From contig JADNYV010000450.1 of NCBI GenBank assembly GCA_015501055.1, positions 1 through 27,712 on the forward strand: a DNA stretch of 27,712 nt, in the 5' to 3' direction. How positions within the stretch are numbered: the stretch's first letter is position 1; every line of letters starts with the position of its first letter. Source of the stretch: Mucidula mucida (Eukaryota; Basidiomycota; Agaricomycetes; Agaricales; Physalacriaceae). The notes below the pieces were generated by a model. That model ran no database searches, was not told where the DNA came from, and saw nothing but the letters and a program-made list of their open reading frames with translations. Below, one piece after another: positions 8,552 through 18,484 of the stretch. Both the position numbers and the translations under genes were made by a program.

Positions 8552-11240
8552 TCAATGCTTCTTATGCCGCTGACCTCCCCGCTTGCCGCGGGTGGGCTGA
8601 GGCTTCGAAACCGACGGCGTCGTAACCTTTGGTCGAGGAGCACTTTTTGGTTGTTCTACCGACGAGATATTTGTGCACTTGGTCGGAGGGGCGGTCAATC
8701 CCGCTCGGCTCTCTCGTCGCTTCCGGCTTAGAATCGGCGGCTGCTCGACGGTCGGAAGCTTCACGACCTCCTCTTTGATGACATTGACGGGAGCTTCAGA
8801 TGGTTCTGAGTCCACAACCACCTCTAGATCGGTGGGCTCTACTCGTTTTGCCCCAGCAACGACTGCCGAGAAAGATAGTGGCGCCGGAGAAAGTGCGGCT
8901 TTCGGAGCTGGCTTTTGGCCCGTACTCAGCTGGCAGTGGTGTGATTTAACGGACCTCTTGGATTCAGAAACGACCGTTTTCGGCTTCGCCACAGTAGTCT
9001 TGGGCGTCTTCTTCGGCCGAGACACTTTCGACTTTGGGACCGCGATTTTCTCTCGAAGTTGGTGCTCAGGCGACGGGCAAGGCGTCGGATAAGCATCCTG
9101 TACAGATTCACGCTTCTCGGAAGCAGGCTGAGATCCTGGCGTTACATTCGTCGAAACGAGGGGCTCTATGGCCTGAGTTCGGAAGTCGAGACCAAGCGGT
9201 TGTGCGAGGATAGGCAAAGGTTCGGTCAGACTGAGGCTACGCCGCCTAGCCCTCGCCGAGTCCACAACAGTCTCCAATTCGATGGAGCTCGGCGGAGGTG
9301 TAAGTAATTGAGTCGGCACCGGCTTCGGGGGCTCCGCCACACTGGCGCTTCGTTGCCGTTGGATAGTTTTACGCGGTGCTGTAGGAGGCATCACGTCGAC
9401 TCGGAACGACATGGGTTCTACATCACCGAAATGAAGCTGATCGATACCAGGAGAAGACGGAATGGATGTCTTCGGCGGTACAAAGACTGCCTCGTTCCAC
9501 CGGTCGAATGCCTTTGCGGAGACAGAGCTCGTTTCCTCAAGGCGCACAGTCTGATCACTTCGGAGAGACGATGGCAAGTGTTTCGAATCCACCAAGAGTA
9601 GTTCGTCAATCTGTGATTCGTCCTCCTCCACAATGGTGTGGAGCCCAGTCTGTATTCCACAGGACATGAATCCTGTTTTGTTCAACAATAGCTATACGCT
9701 CAGGCTCTTCTTCCTCTTCAATAGATGAAGAGTATCTGTGCCGGTATCGACTGAGAGTTGGTACCCTTCTGGAATCATTGTTAGAAACGCTAACGCCTCA
9801 GACCAATTTGACACACTTACTGCTCGACAACACACAACTCTCTGACGACCGAAGATGGTCTAAAATATTGATGAAGTGGGATAGAACAGGTTCGAGATTC
9901 CGGTCAGGATCGAGCTCTCCGAGCTGAAAATGATAAAGAACGTTCTTCACAGCTCGCTCCAATACGTCGCGATCCTCTGGACACAAAGCTCGATCTGCAA
10001 GAGCAATCAATAAGTTTCCAGCTACACCAAGTGGAACTGAGGTACTCACACTGTTCCCATTCCTTGTACATCTTCAGCACAGTGCAGAAATACATCGAAA
10101 ACATTCCTTGAAGGCCAAGCCCATCTGGTCCAGGTAGCAAACCACATATAGCATCTCGTGCTAAGACAAGATACCGGAAACAGCGCGGTGCATTGCCATA
10201 GTCACTCAATCGATGATCTCTAGAAAGCGATGTCAAGCGTTGGTTCTTGTGTTTCGGAGAATGCATCAGCTGCCCGCGAATCGACACCGACATGTCAAAT
10301 AAGAGGGCAACCTCGCGCGTCGACAAGGGCTCGGAGGAAAGAAAGAACGTCGGATCATAAGGCGCATAAGGTCCGATTCGTAGTAAAGACCGGATAGCGG
10401 AAGATACAGAGCGGTAGGCCTCCGGCGGAGTCTGCATGCGTTTCAGGTCCAAGCGCAAAGCAATGTCCTCTAGAATATCCTTGTACCACATCGCATCTGA
10501 TTCCTTCATACCTATGGGCGGAGTGGCAACGAGCGACCGTATAAGCCCTTGAAGAATGCCCCGTTCAGTCGCCGCCCGATTACAGCGCATCCGCTCTGTA
10601 TCTGCGTTGCTGGCAAAGAGGACCATTTGTCGCAGCTTTATGAGATCCTCCATGTTGAAGTGGCGTCTCCGCAAACCCATGTACTCGAGAGGCTTGGCGA
10701 ACATGCAGACATCCTCAGTTGAGACATTCAGGAGAGAAGGAAGTAACGCTGAGCAAAGAGGCTTTCCGGGGTGATACCACGATAGAGCTGGTCGATGAAG
10801 ACAAAGCAGTCGTGGACGAGAGCAAGGATGATGCGAGCGGCGTCGGTGTCTGCGGGTATCTCTCGTAAAGCTGCAAAATGAGAGGCAGTCGTCCGAAGGG
10901 AAGATTTCCGAGCTTCCGGGATGGGGCGTTCTGGATGTTGAGAGGTGGATGCAACTGGACATGGTGTATATGTACTGAGGGGAACAGCGCCACTGGTCCC
11001 GCCACCAGGCTTGTCCATCGAATTCGCCAAGGTCGATTTACGGAGAATTAAGGCGTCCGCTGTTGGGAGACGTGCGGACGACGGAGCATCGGAAGCGTGA
11101 GCAGTCGAATTAACGAGCGCAATTCTTCCCATCTCCTTCGTCGCCGGTGATGGAGTAGATGACGAGGAGGGTGCATGGGAAGTCGCAGGTCGAGGAGTCC
11201 TTCGTCGCATGCTGGGTATAACATATCGAGCGGAAGACAT
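8552..11240 (-). CDS. Large uncharacterised protein, four exons, one frame break
   Basis: Exons on the minus strand: 11240-10050, 9994-9821, 9768-9698, 9649-8552, separated by introns of 55, 52 and 48 nt. Adding one base near 10747 gives 2,535 nt, exactly 845 codons. The ATG at 11240 starts MSSARYVIPSMRRRTPRPA. The first about 120 residues are Ser/Pro/Thr-rich. The middle is helical and looks folded, with FAALREIPADTDAARIILAL, FIDQLYRGITPESL, STEDVCMFAKPLEYMG and GLQGMFSMYFCTVLKMYKEW. The last about 350 residues are disordered, rich in Pro, Lys, Ser and acidic patches, and end GKRGGQRHKKH. I do not recognise the family. The frame break lies between PESLFAQ and LLPSLLNVS and is consistent with one missing G. 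The gene is divergent from the ARFRP1-like gene across about 550 bp. Confidence 0.65.
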
Positions 11241-11793
11241 CAGAGAAATGGATCAGGAAGTGTGTGTAGGTCAAGTCGTAAAAGAGATGTGCGGTGGTAA
11301 AATTCGGATTGTGATGGGCCATCTTTAAAGACCGGCATGATCAAGGGCGAACGCGAGTCTTGTTGACCATGAACAAGGCCTTGTTTTCGGGTTGTTGTTG
11401 TAAAAACAATAACTCATCTAAATGAATAACAATTGCATGGGAAAAGAAGAAAGTGGAACAAGGCTCACGTTGATTTGGAGAACAACGAACAGATGGTGAC
11501 CAGAATCAGACTAACATGGCACAGTTTGTGGCGCGGCATGTTGACATCAATCCTTGAGACTATCATCAAGATCTCTTAGGCGGCTTGGAGACGCGACTGC
11601 AGATGACAAGGAATCGGGGGGTCGCGCATCGGACTGAGCAGAGAAGACTCGCGTTCATTCGTTTTCGATGAGCTTTTAGAGAAGTCGGTCGCCAAGAAAA
11701 CAATGTTGCAGGCTCGTCGTCGAGGGCATCGTCGTGGTTGCAGGCGAAGCGTGCCGATCAATTGCCTATTTAGCTACTCTTCTCCTTGCCTCC
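11241..11793. promoter_or_regulatory. Bidirectional intergenic region with a 14 bp palindrome
   Basis: This separates the start of the large unknown gene (minus, ATG 11240) from the ARFRP1-like gene (plus, ATG 11794). It contains the perfect palindrome AACAAGGCCTTGTT at 11372-11385. A GTTGTTGTTG...AACAATAAC imperfect hairpin follows a few bases later. Either could be a regulatory site; no known factor was matched. Confidence 0.3.
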
Positions 11794-12666
11794 ATGTACC
11801 ACTTACTCAAAGGATTTCACGAATATCTAACACGGTACTTGGCTTTCTTATTTGTGCTTCCACTTTGAACGCGTTTACAGAAAAGAAGAGTTCTCGTCAT
11901 CATCATTGGTTTGGATGGCGCCGGAAAGACGGTAAGCAACGAACGAAAGCGTACCTGCAAACATCAACATCTCTTAGACATTGCTGGAACGAATAAAGAC
12001 GTTATACAACGACACGCCTGGTCTCTCTCCGGACAAGATAGCACCAACTGTTGGACAGAACAGTGAGGAATATCCTCTCGGTCTTTTCGTGTCCTGACGC
12101 GCTTTGCAGCTGGCAAAATATCCCTTCCCTCCACCATCCTCCAGTTTTACGACCTCGGTGGTCAGCGTGGAATACGCAACATATGGCCGCGATACTACGA
12201 CGACTGCCACGCCGTCGCCTACGTTATTGACGCCGACGACAGAGAGCGCCTCAGCGAAGGCTGGGAAGTATTCGGTACGTCCTACCATTCGCTTTAGCAC
12301 GCGGATCGCAAGTTTGAACCCAAGAAGCACCGTAGATACCGTACTCTCCGCTCCCCAAATCCTTGGACTACCCTTGTTATTACTCGCCAACAAGCAGATT
12401 CGCCACAAAGTCTGTCAGTGAGGAGATACGACATGACTATGAGGATTGGTATCAGCGAAAGATTGAGAGCTCGCGCCGAGACCGCCATGGCGACGGAGAT
12501 GCGGCGAGGCGAGAGCGTATAGCGAGCTTGGATGTCATGGGTATATCAGCTATTGAAGGGTATGTTAGAATCAAATTCGTACCGTCCTTCTGACTGTTGC
12601 TATAGAACTGGGGTACGAAGTGCTGTTGATTGGTTATTCATTCGTGTTCAGAATAGTCGAAGGTAG
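11794..12666 (+). CDS. ARL3: ARFRP1/Arl3-type ARF-related GTPase, six exons, frame breaks
   Basis: Exons: 11794-11834, 11881-11931, 11978-12062, 12110-12274, 12336-12559, 12606-12666. With three single-base gaps filled they total 630 nt, or 209 residues. The family acts at the trans-Golgi, recruited through its acetylated N-terminus and Sys1. Here the start is MYHLLKGFHEYLTR, with no Gly2 for myristoylation, as in ARFRP1/Arl3. Visible motifs are the P-loop GLDGAGKT, TVGQN, the switch II DLGGQRGIRNIW, and LLLLANKQ. The C-terminus reads GVRSAVDWLFIRVQNSRR. The frame breaks lie at about 11896, 12397 and 12407-12409. The second removes the Asp of the NKxD guanine-specificity motif from the literal reading. 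Each is explained by one base missing from a GG or AAAA run. Orthology is clear; whether the locus is truly broken is not. Confidence 0.85.
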
Positions 12667-13134
12667 GCTCAACTATCGCGTCACCTGCAGGAACCTCATC
12701 ATCCATAGGGAGAGTAATCATTAACTAGGATATGATGAGAAGATATTATCACTTTGCTTCAAACGCGACTTTGATCTTGCTTTCTTTGGAACATTGAAGC
12801 AGTTGGTGTCGCCTGCTATATAATGACAAAATCTTTACGCTTCAGCGGCGACATTGTACACGAAAGGCCATCTTGCTTGGTCTCTTGGCGTCAATTGAAT
12901 TCACACCCGGACATGAAGGAGACACTGGTGAGCGCTCCGTCGGATTGCCATTTTGTGATGCATTTGAATTGATCTCAACGAACACTCAAGCTCCCGACGC
13001 GATACAAACGTCGAATTGAGCTTGGGGCCAGAAGAAGTAATCTCATGCCGTGCAGACACATACCTCATTGTATTGAGACGGCATCGCTCTGGCCTATATA
13101 ATAACGTCTCGTCGCCTCATCCAAACCGTACTCT
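12667..13134. other. Intergenic / promoter of the reductase gene
   Basis: No gene was recognised. The right end carries the TATA-like site listed separately. Confidence 0.4.
13095..13103 (+). promoter_or_regulatory. TATA box of the reductase gene
   Basis: TATATAATA lies 32 bases upstream of the ATG at 13135. The spacing implies a very short 5' untranslated region, if this is the functional TATA element and no upstream exon exists. Confidence 0.45.
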
Positions 13135-14513
13135 ATGTCAAAGTCTCTTGTCCTGGTACGCAACTTTGGTGTTGTGTTCACTGTCATTGTTCATGTCGTC
13201 TCGGCAGGTTACTGGTGCATCGGGGTTCGTTGGCACCCATGTCACATCCTTGCACTGAAGAAGGATACGCTGTCCGTGGGTGTAAGTAGCCTTGGTCTTC
13301 ACAATCCTACTCTACTGTCTGATATAGTACCGCGCGTCCGGGAAGGATCGACTCCCTCACAAGAGCTCCGATTTCTCAGAATCCTGATTTTAGCTTGGTA
13401 CAGGTCGAGGATATCGCTGAAAGGACCTCACAGAGCTATAACTGGTACGTGAGCGTGGCTAAAGTTTCGAAGCTGTCGTTGACATCTTCTATAAGGCGTC
13501 AGTGCTGTGATCCACGTCGCTTCGCCTCTGGCGGGACAAGGCGACGCTGCGAAGATGATCAAAGTGCGCTTGCCCAAAGAGAGAACTGCTCAAAGTTCAC
13601 AGACATCTCAGGCAGCCAGAGGAGGTGTTTTGAATATCCTCCAATCTGCTCTCAAGGCAGGTATATCCAAGGTGTTATGACCAACTCGTCGGTCACCATG
13701 ATGGGCTGTACGTGTGTTCTATGGTTCTTAGCAAGTAAAATGTTCATAGAAGATGTTTGCAATCGACGAATTTACAAGAATGTGACGATCACTTCTAAAG
13801 GTTCGCTTGAAATGCGTTTATTTCCGCGTAACAAGCAGCTCAAGCACAATGCAGCTTTCAGGGACCTCGACGAGGAGGACGTTTTGAAAACAGACCCTAG
13901 CGACATCATCACATTTACTCGGCTCCAAGATCCTCGCTGAAAAGGCCGCTTGGGACTTTGTTCAAGCCCACCCGTCAATCGATCTCGCGACTAGTGCGTT
14001 CTCCACTCGGCATTTCTCCATATCCAAACTTGTCTTTAGTTCACCCATTCACCATCCTCGGTCCGGTGAATGACCAGTTTCCCGACCCCGATGCTGCACG
14101 TCTCGGCGCGAACGTCATGGTGCATCTCCTCCTCAAGGGGCCGGGCGCGCTTCCCGAATGGCCGCCGAGCCACTCGTGCCGCACTTTTGCGACGTCCGCG
14201 ACGTCGCCAAGGCGCACGTGCGTGCGCTGCAGGTTGATACCCGCTCAAGGAACGTCTCGGACAAGAGATACCTCTTGTGCGGGGGGCACTTTTTCGTGGA
14301 AACAAGCCGTGCGGTACCTGGAGCAGACTATGTCTCAACTGAAGCAGAGGCTTCCGGATGTCACGAATACGCCGGATTTGCGGGAGGAGGTAGCGAGCAT
14401 TGATGTTAGTCTTGCTAGGGACAGCCTCCAGCTGGGTGGGTTTGTCGGATGGGAACAGACACTTTGATACTGTCAAGTCGCTGCTGGTTCTGGAAAACAA
14501 GTATGTAGGATGA
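13135..14513 (+). CDS. NAD(P)-dependent extended SDR (dihydroflavonol reductase/Gre2-like), many frame breaks
   Basis: Exon 1 (13135-13155, MSKSLVL) is spliced over 13156-13207 to VTGASGFVGTHVTSL, the Rossmann dinucleotide-binding motif GxxGxxG. Downstream pieces, in order across several frames, are VSAVIHVASPLAGQGDAAKM, GVLNILQSALKAGISKV, MTNSSVTMM and KILAEKAAWDFVQAHPSIDL (with the preceding YSAPK catalytic site). Then come PDPDAARLGANVMVHLLLKG, PHFCDVRDVAKAHVRAL and the C-terminal WKQAVRYLEQTMSQLKQRL. This is the order of fungal ketoreductases resembling dihydroflavonol-4-reductase and yeast Gre2, which reduce carbonyls with NADPH; the substrate is unknown. At least nine frame breaks occur, nearly all where one base is missing from a short homopolymer (near 13252, 13264, 13424, 13435, 13674, 13916, 13928, 14176 and 14286). 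Introns after exon 2 are partly uncertain. It is either a pseudogene or, more likely, a collapsed consensus. Confidence 0.7.
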
Positions 14514-14685
14514 GTGTAGCATAAGCAGCGTAGTCTCTGTACATGACGATGCACGTGAATAGTGGTTCTCCACGTCCTTGTTTGCTTCAACCTTAACATG
14601 AAGATTAGACATAGCAACTTGAGGAAGAGTAGCTGCATGTCACGCGTCACACAACGTGATATCCTCCTCCTCACTGACGACGACG

Positions 14686-15645
14686 ATGGGCTACTACAGT
14701 TATGGCCTGCCTCCATTTGTCGTGGTTGTAATCGCTCTCTATATCTTGCTCACCGGTGCGCTCACATTTCGTTGCCCAAACACACCCTCTAATTAGCAAG
14801 CACAGGCTCTGGAGAAGCGTTCAATGTCGGCCGATTCCTCGAAGAATCCAGTCCGTATGCGTGGGCCGCGACGGGCATCGGTCTCTGCATTGGCCTGAGC
14901 GTTCTCGGCGCTGGCTGGTGCGTTCGTCTTGGATTATCATTGCACAGTGGTTGACCGACCTGGCACGTCTAGGGGCATCTTCATTACTGGATCCTCCATC
15001 CTCGGCGGCGTCCGTGCTCCCCGAATTAGCACCAAAAACTTGATTAGGTGCGTTTACCGCGCGCCCTACCCCCCATGCTGCTGACGAGCACACACACACA
15101 CCCCAGTATCATCTTCTGCGAAGTCGTCGCAATTTACGGTGTCGTACGTAACTGTTTTCGCGCGCTAGCTCGTCGCCCGATTGACGTTGTGTTTTTGCTG
15201 CAGATTATTGGAATTGTATACTCGGCCAAGCTTGGTGAGTTTGTGCCCGAATCGCATCTCTATACTCGAGAGAATTACTTTACCGGTACGCGAAATCATA
15301 GACACGTCTCCGAATTCCCGACTCACTTCAAGTAGGCTTCGCCCTCTTCTGGGGTGGATTGACTGTCGGTGCATGCAACTTGCTTTGTGGTGTCTGTGTC
15401 GGGATCACTGGCTCCACCGCCGCACTCTCCGACGCTGCTGATCCCAACTTGTTCGTCAAGATTCTTGTCGTCGAGGTCTTTGGCAGTATCCTAGGTCTTT
15501 TCGGACTGATCAGTGAGTCTTGTCTTTGCCTTCAAGATACATAACTGTACTGATGCACCAAACAGCTGGACTTTTGATGGTCAGCCAAGCCAGCGATTTC
15601 TCTGCAGCATCATCTATCGCCTCCCCTCTCGTGTCCATGACATAA
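14686..15645 (+). CDS. VMA16: V-type H+-ATPase proteolipid subunit c'', seven exons
   Basis: Exons: 14686-14755, 14806-14917, 14973-15047, 15107-15143, 15204-15285, 15336-15512, 15566-15645. They total 633 nt and 210 residues, all in frame. The subunit sits in the membrane Vo ring of the vacuolar proton pump. Recognisable runs are [32 protein letters not shown] and [24 protein letters not shown] carries the essential proton-carrying Glu. Further runs are [30 protein letters not shown] and [15 protein letters not shown]. The N-terminal helix is [16 protein letters not shown], giving the extra membrane segment that distinguishes c'' from c. The ILGG-VRAP junction appears one residue shorter than I recall for homologues. 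Intron 3 has a CA-repeat next to its acceptor. The sequence is clean despite frame-broken neighbours. Confidence 0.93.
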
Positions 15646-15806
15646 TAAAGTACACAATTTCGATACCACGCAATGCATTAATTATCTCACGCAACTACGG
15701 ACATCATAAGATTAGCATCTACATGCTCAATCCACCCAAATAAATCAATTCCAAGTCCGTTCAGGTATACAACAGAGATACATTACCGCAAATTCGTTTC
15801 ATGCTA

Positions 15807-16382
15807 CTACTGACTTTCACTTTCTGCCATCCTCAAATGGGTTCTCGACATATTCCAACTCTTCGCTGTCCGTTCGCTGTCCGCCGTCTTTTTCTTTTGC
15901 GGAGTAGGCTGCTCAACCGGAGGGGGCGAAGTCCGTAACAGAGAAATGGGACGCTTGGGAAGGAGCCCCAATTTGCCACCATCGATAGGTTGCCTTTGAC
16001 CGGTAGAGGGTGGCTGGGGTTCCTGCTGAATCTGTTGACGATGGTTACAAAAAGGCATCCGAGTGTAAATGAACGAGCAGTCAGAAAGAGGAGTACAAGC
16101 GCGGTGCGGGTTGAACCGTGCATTATAAGGGGTGCCAGCGGGAGGCGAACACGTTGTCGAGTTAGGTCGCCGGGGATTCTTGGATGTAAAAGCGTAGTCA
16201 GGTTTCTCGCGAGCGAAGTCCGCAGCTAGTCCTAGACCATCGAGGTCTTTTTTGGTCCAAACATGAAAACAAAAGCAGCAAATGAACAGAAGAGCTCGAC
16301 ACTGACATGCACAGGAGCTGTGAAAAGGAAGCCCCAACGGCAACCACGCCGTTAACAAAATGAAAGCAGGCGACAATTTCAT
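15807..16382 (-). CDS. Possible small secreted protein
   Basis: The minus-strand ATG at 16382 begins MKLSPAFILLTAWLPLGLPF, a good signal-peptide profile (Lys, a hydrophobic core, then small residues). The unspliced frame runs 191 residues. A GTCAGT...AAAAAAG intron shortly after HSSCA would join to LDGLGLAADFAREKPDYAF and remove an odd Cys/Phe-rich stretch. The rest is Pro/Ser/Thr-rich with several Cys (TCSPPAGTPYN, ACTPLSDCSF) and a basic tail. An alternative frame ends with EELEYVENPFEDGRK, so the C-terminus is uncertain. No family was recognised. The gene converges on the V-ATPase gene. Confidence 0.35.
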   Translation of the reverse strand: MKLSPAFILLTAWLPLGLPFHSSCACQCRALLFICCFCFHVWTKKDLDGLGLAADFAREKPDYAFTSKNPRRPNSTTCSPPAGTPYNARFNPHRACTPLSDCSFIYTRMPFCNHRQQIQQEPQPPSTGQRQPIDGGKLGLLPKRPISLLRTSPPPVEQPTPQKKKTADSERTAKSWNMSRTHLRMAESESQ

Positions 16383-16674
16383 CCTCTCCAGAACCAGGAA
16401 GAGACCTTCGAATTGAGAATCACCAAGATTTCATGGCTACAGAGAAAGCCGGTGACAAAAGAACGAAAAAAGCAACAAGCTGTCAGTCAATAAGGAAAGC
16501 GCACCATTCCGCAACGGAGGATGAGGGTGTGACGAAGTTTGTAGCACACAACAGCGTATTGGCGTAGATACTCTTGTTAACATCCTTCGTAGTCGTGCGC
16601 ACAGCGTCGTTTCAACTGATTACAGTGGGTAACGGAGAGTTCTGGCGGGTCGCAAGTTGCAAGCCGTCGGCAGA

Positions 16675-16686
16675 GGCACGTGATGC
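16675..16686 (+). promoter_or_regulatory. Conserved AGGCACGTGATG promoter element, copy 1
   Basis: The palindromic E-box CACGTG (16677-16682) lies 81 bases upstream of the ATG at 16763. The same 12-mer is preserved at 17832-17843 before the second copy although the surrounding promoter has diverged. The reverse complement reads ATCACGTG, which fits the Cbf1-type RTCACRTG consensus; the regulator is inferred only. Confidence 0.5.
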
Positions 16687-16762
16687 TAGCGCGTCTTCGC
16701 CGTTTAAATTTTTGATTGGTTAGCTTGACTCACCACCACCACCACCAAATTTTGTGTTTTCA

Positions 16763-17317
16763 ATGGCCCACAATACTCCTAGAGCAAAAACCTTGTATGT
16801 TGACGTCTGGTACATGTATGCTAGATTTTACTTAAAAAACCTTAGCGAAGAGGTGTTTCCGGCCACTCTTCCGGCATCCGCCACGCCACCAATCCACAAC
16901 ACCATTGTAGGAAATCACATCGCTCCCTTTTATGCCTTAGGTTGGAGATTCTCCGAATCTGAACTTGAATGTCACTTTGATGCGCAGAGTGAATGGGACA
17001 AGACGATGAGTCCCATGTCCGACTCGCAGACGGCGTGGGTCAACCCGAGGTGGAGGCCATACGCCAAGGAGCTCCCGTATGTCTCTATCATCCTTGCTCT
17101 AGACTGATACTCAATTAATTCTTGTAGTCATTACCACCGTCCATTGCTACATTTCATGCACAATGGGGATGCTCTCTACCAGATCACAATCAATTTCCCT
17201 CCACATATGAAGACGTTCAAGGAGTCGAAACAAACAATCATCCAAGCTGTGATTGAGGTCCTCCGACTTTCTGACGATCAAGCGTCTGAACTTAGGTGGT
17301 ATCGTAACGGCTCCTAG
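16763..17317 (+). CDS. Uncharacterised 150-residue protein, tandem copy 1
   Basis: Exons: 16763-16794, 16846-17076, 17128-17317, separated by two 51 nt introns. They give 453 nt and 150 residues. The product begins MAHNTPRAKTFEEVFPATLP. It continues with NHIAPFYALGWRFSESELEC, FDAQSEWDKTMSPMSDSQT, AWVNPRWRPYAKELP, LLHFMHNGDALYQITINFPP and the C-terminal ASELRWYRNGS. There is no signal peptide or membrane segment; the protein is Trp/His/aromatic-rich and mildly acidic. I do not recognise the family. Exon structure and most residues match the second copy, and both start and end at equivalent places, which supports the models. Intron 1 is a multiple of three and has no in-frame stop, so retention would insert 17 residues. 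Confidence 0.75.
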
Positions 17318-17694
17318 TGTCTTTCAAAGTCAGGCTCTCCGTCGTGCACTTGCTCAGATACTTTGTCTCCATCTTGTTTGTACCCTGCTCTGTCGTTGTC
17401 CTGTTCTGTTACTCTTTTTGTTCTTTCTTGCAATTGTTCTATCACAATGTCACGTCTCAATATCACATTTGCTTCCTTATTCTCGGATTGTCTTGAGGCA
17501 CGTATATGTGCGTTGTCCATTCAACTTTCAACACAACATTTAAGTGATAGTAGCGACGTCTTGGGTATTTCCAGCACAAGAGATTTCGCTCACCCACAAG
17601 ACCTGAAGTAACGGCGCTCTTCATGAGCTGGACGCGTACATGGATCGTCCGCGTCCATGCTTCACGCAGACTCCACAGACACTGCATTGGCGGC
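17318..17694. other. 3' flank of copy 1, nothing coding
   Basis: It is T/C-rich sequence shared in part with the 3' flank of copy 2 up to about 17520. No further gene was seen. Confidence 0.45.
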
Positions 17695-17831
17695 ACATGA
17701 CAGCATATTGACGCAAGTACTCACATAATCATTGCTGTACTAGTTGTGCGTACAGCGTCGTTTCATCTGAATGCAGCGGGTAAAGGAGAGTTCTGTCGAA
17801 GAGCTGGCGAGAGTAGTAAGCCGCCGGCCAA

Positions 17832-17843
17832 GGCACGTGATGG
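17832..17843 (+). promoter_or_regulatory. Conserved AGGCACGTGATG promoter element, copy 2
   Basis: CACGTG is at 17834-17839, 90 bases upstream of the ATG at 17929. The identical 12-mer lies before copy 1. Confidence 0.5.
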
Positions 17844-17928
17844 TCAGGATAACTCGTTTGTTCGCCGTGTGAAAATCGGTTGATTCCGATCACTCCTCAC
17901 CACACCACCACCACTACTTGTGTTGCCA

Positions 17929-18484
17929 ATGGCCTCTCAAACTCCCAGAAAGACTTTGTACGTCTGGCACGCACATGTATGCAGGATATCCTACTTAACG
18001 AGTCCTTAGCAAAGAAGTGTTCCCCGACACCCTTCCGGCATCCGCCACGCCACCAGTTCACAACACCATTGTGGAGAATCATATCGCGCCCTTTTATGCA
18101 TTGGGCTGGAGGTTCTCCAAGCGCGAACTTAATTGTCACTTCGATGCGCAGAGTGAATGGGACCAGACGATGAGTCCCATGAGCGACTCGCAGACGGCGT
18201 GGGTCAACCCGAGGTGGAGGCGGTACGCCAAGGAGCTCCCGTACGCCTGTCTCTATCCTACTTGCTGTAGACTGATACACAATCATCTTTTTAGTCATTA
18301 CCACCGTCCTATGCTACACTTTATGCGCAATGGAGACGCTCTCTACCAGATCACGATCAATTTCCCGCCCCATATGAAGACGTTCAAGGAATCGGAACAG
18401 AAAATTATTAAAGCTGCTGTTGAGGCCCTCCGACTTTCCGAGGACAAGGCGTCGGAGCTCAGGTGGTACCGTAACGGCTCCTAG
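17929..18484 (+). CDS. Uncharacterised 149-residue protein, tandem copy 2
   Basis: Exons: 17929-17957, 18010-18240, 18295-18484, with introns of 52 and 54 nt, giving 450 nt and 149 residues. The product begins MASQTPRKTFKEVFPDTLP and ends ASELRWYRNGS. It shares long runs with copy 1, including FDAQSEW, TMSPMSDSQTAWVNPRWR, YAKELPHYHRP and NGDALYQITINFPPHMKTFK. Differences are mostly conservative or charge changes, such as SESELE against SKRELN. That pattern, with intact frames and splice sites, suggests both copies are under constraint. Unlike copy 1, intron 1 is 52 nt and contains an in-frame stop, so its retention would truncate the protein. Confidence 0.75.

Larger units (their letters stand above)
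16545..17520. repeat. Tandem duplication unit 1
   Basis: It shares order and sequence with 17695-18702. Common landmarks are ACAGCGT(A)TTG, ACAGCGTCGTTTCA, GGAGAGTTCTG, AGGCACGTGATG, a CACCACC-rich leader, a three-exon gene, and a 3' flank with GTCTTGAGGCA and ATATGTGCGT. The copies have diverged throughout in non-coding parts, so the duplication is not very recent. Confidence 0.75.

Noticed and set aside
8673..9601. Plus-strand open frames opposite the last exon of the large minus gene
   Set aside because: The minus frame is much longer and has consistent splice junctions; the plus frames are antisense shadows.
10856..10962. A separate gene starting at 10962 on the minus strand
   Set aside because: Its first part is the shifted frame of the large unknown gene; family-like sequence moves between the two frames at one point near 10747.
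13156..14513. Multiple programmed frameshifts in the reductase
   Set aside because: The breaks have no common slippery motif and each is repaired by one base in a homopolymer, which points to sequence error or decay.
15090..15103. CA dinucleotide repeat
   Set aside because: It is a short microsatellite next to the acceptor of V-ATPase intron 3, not a separate feature.
16795..16845. Treating the 354-base open frame at 16754-17107 as the real 5' end of copy 1
   Set aside because: The paralogue shows this segment to be an intron with GTATGT and CCTTAG signals; the exon frame matches only when it is removed.
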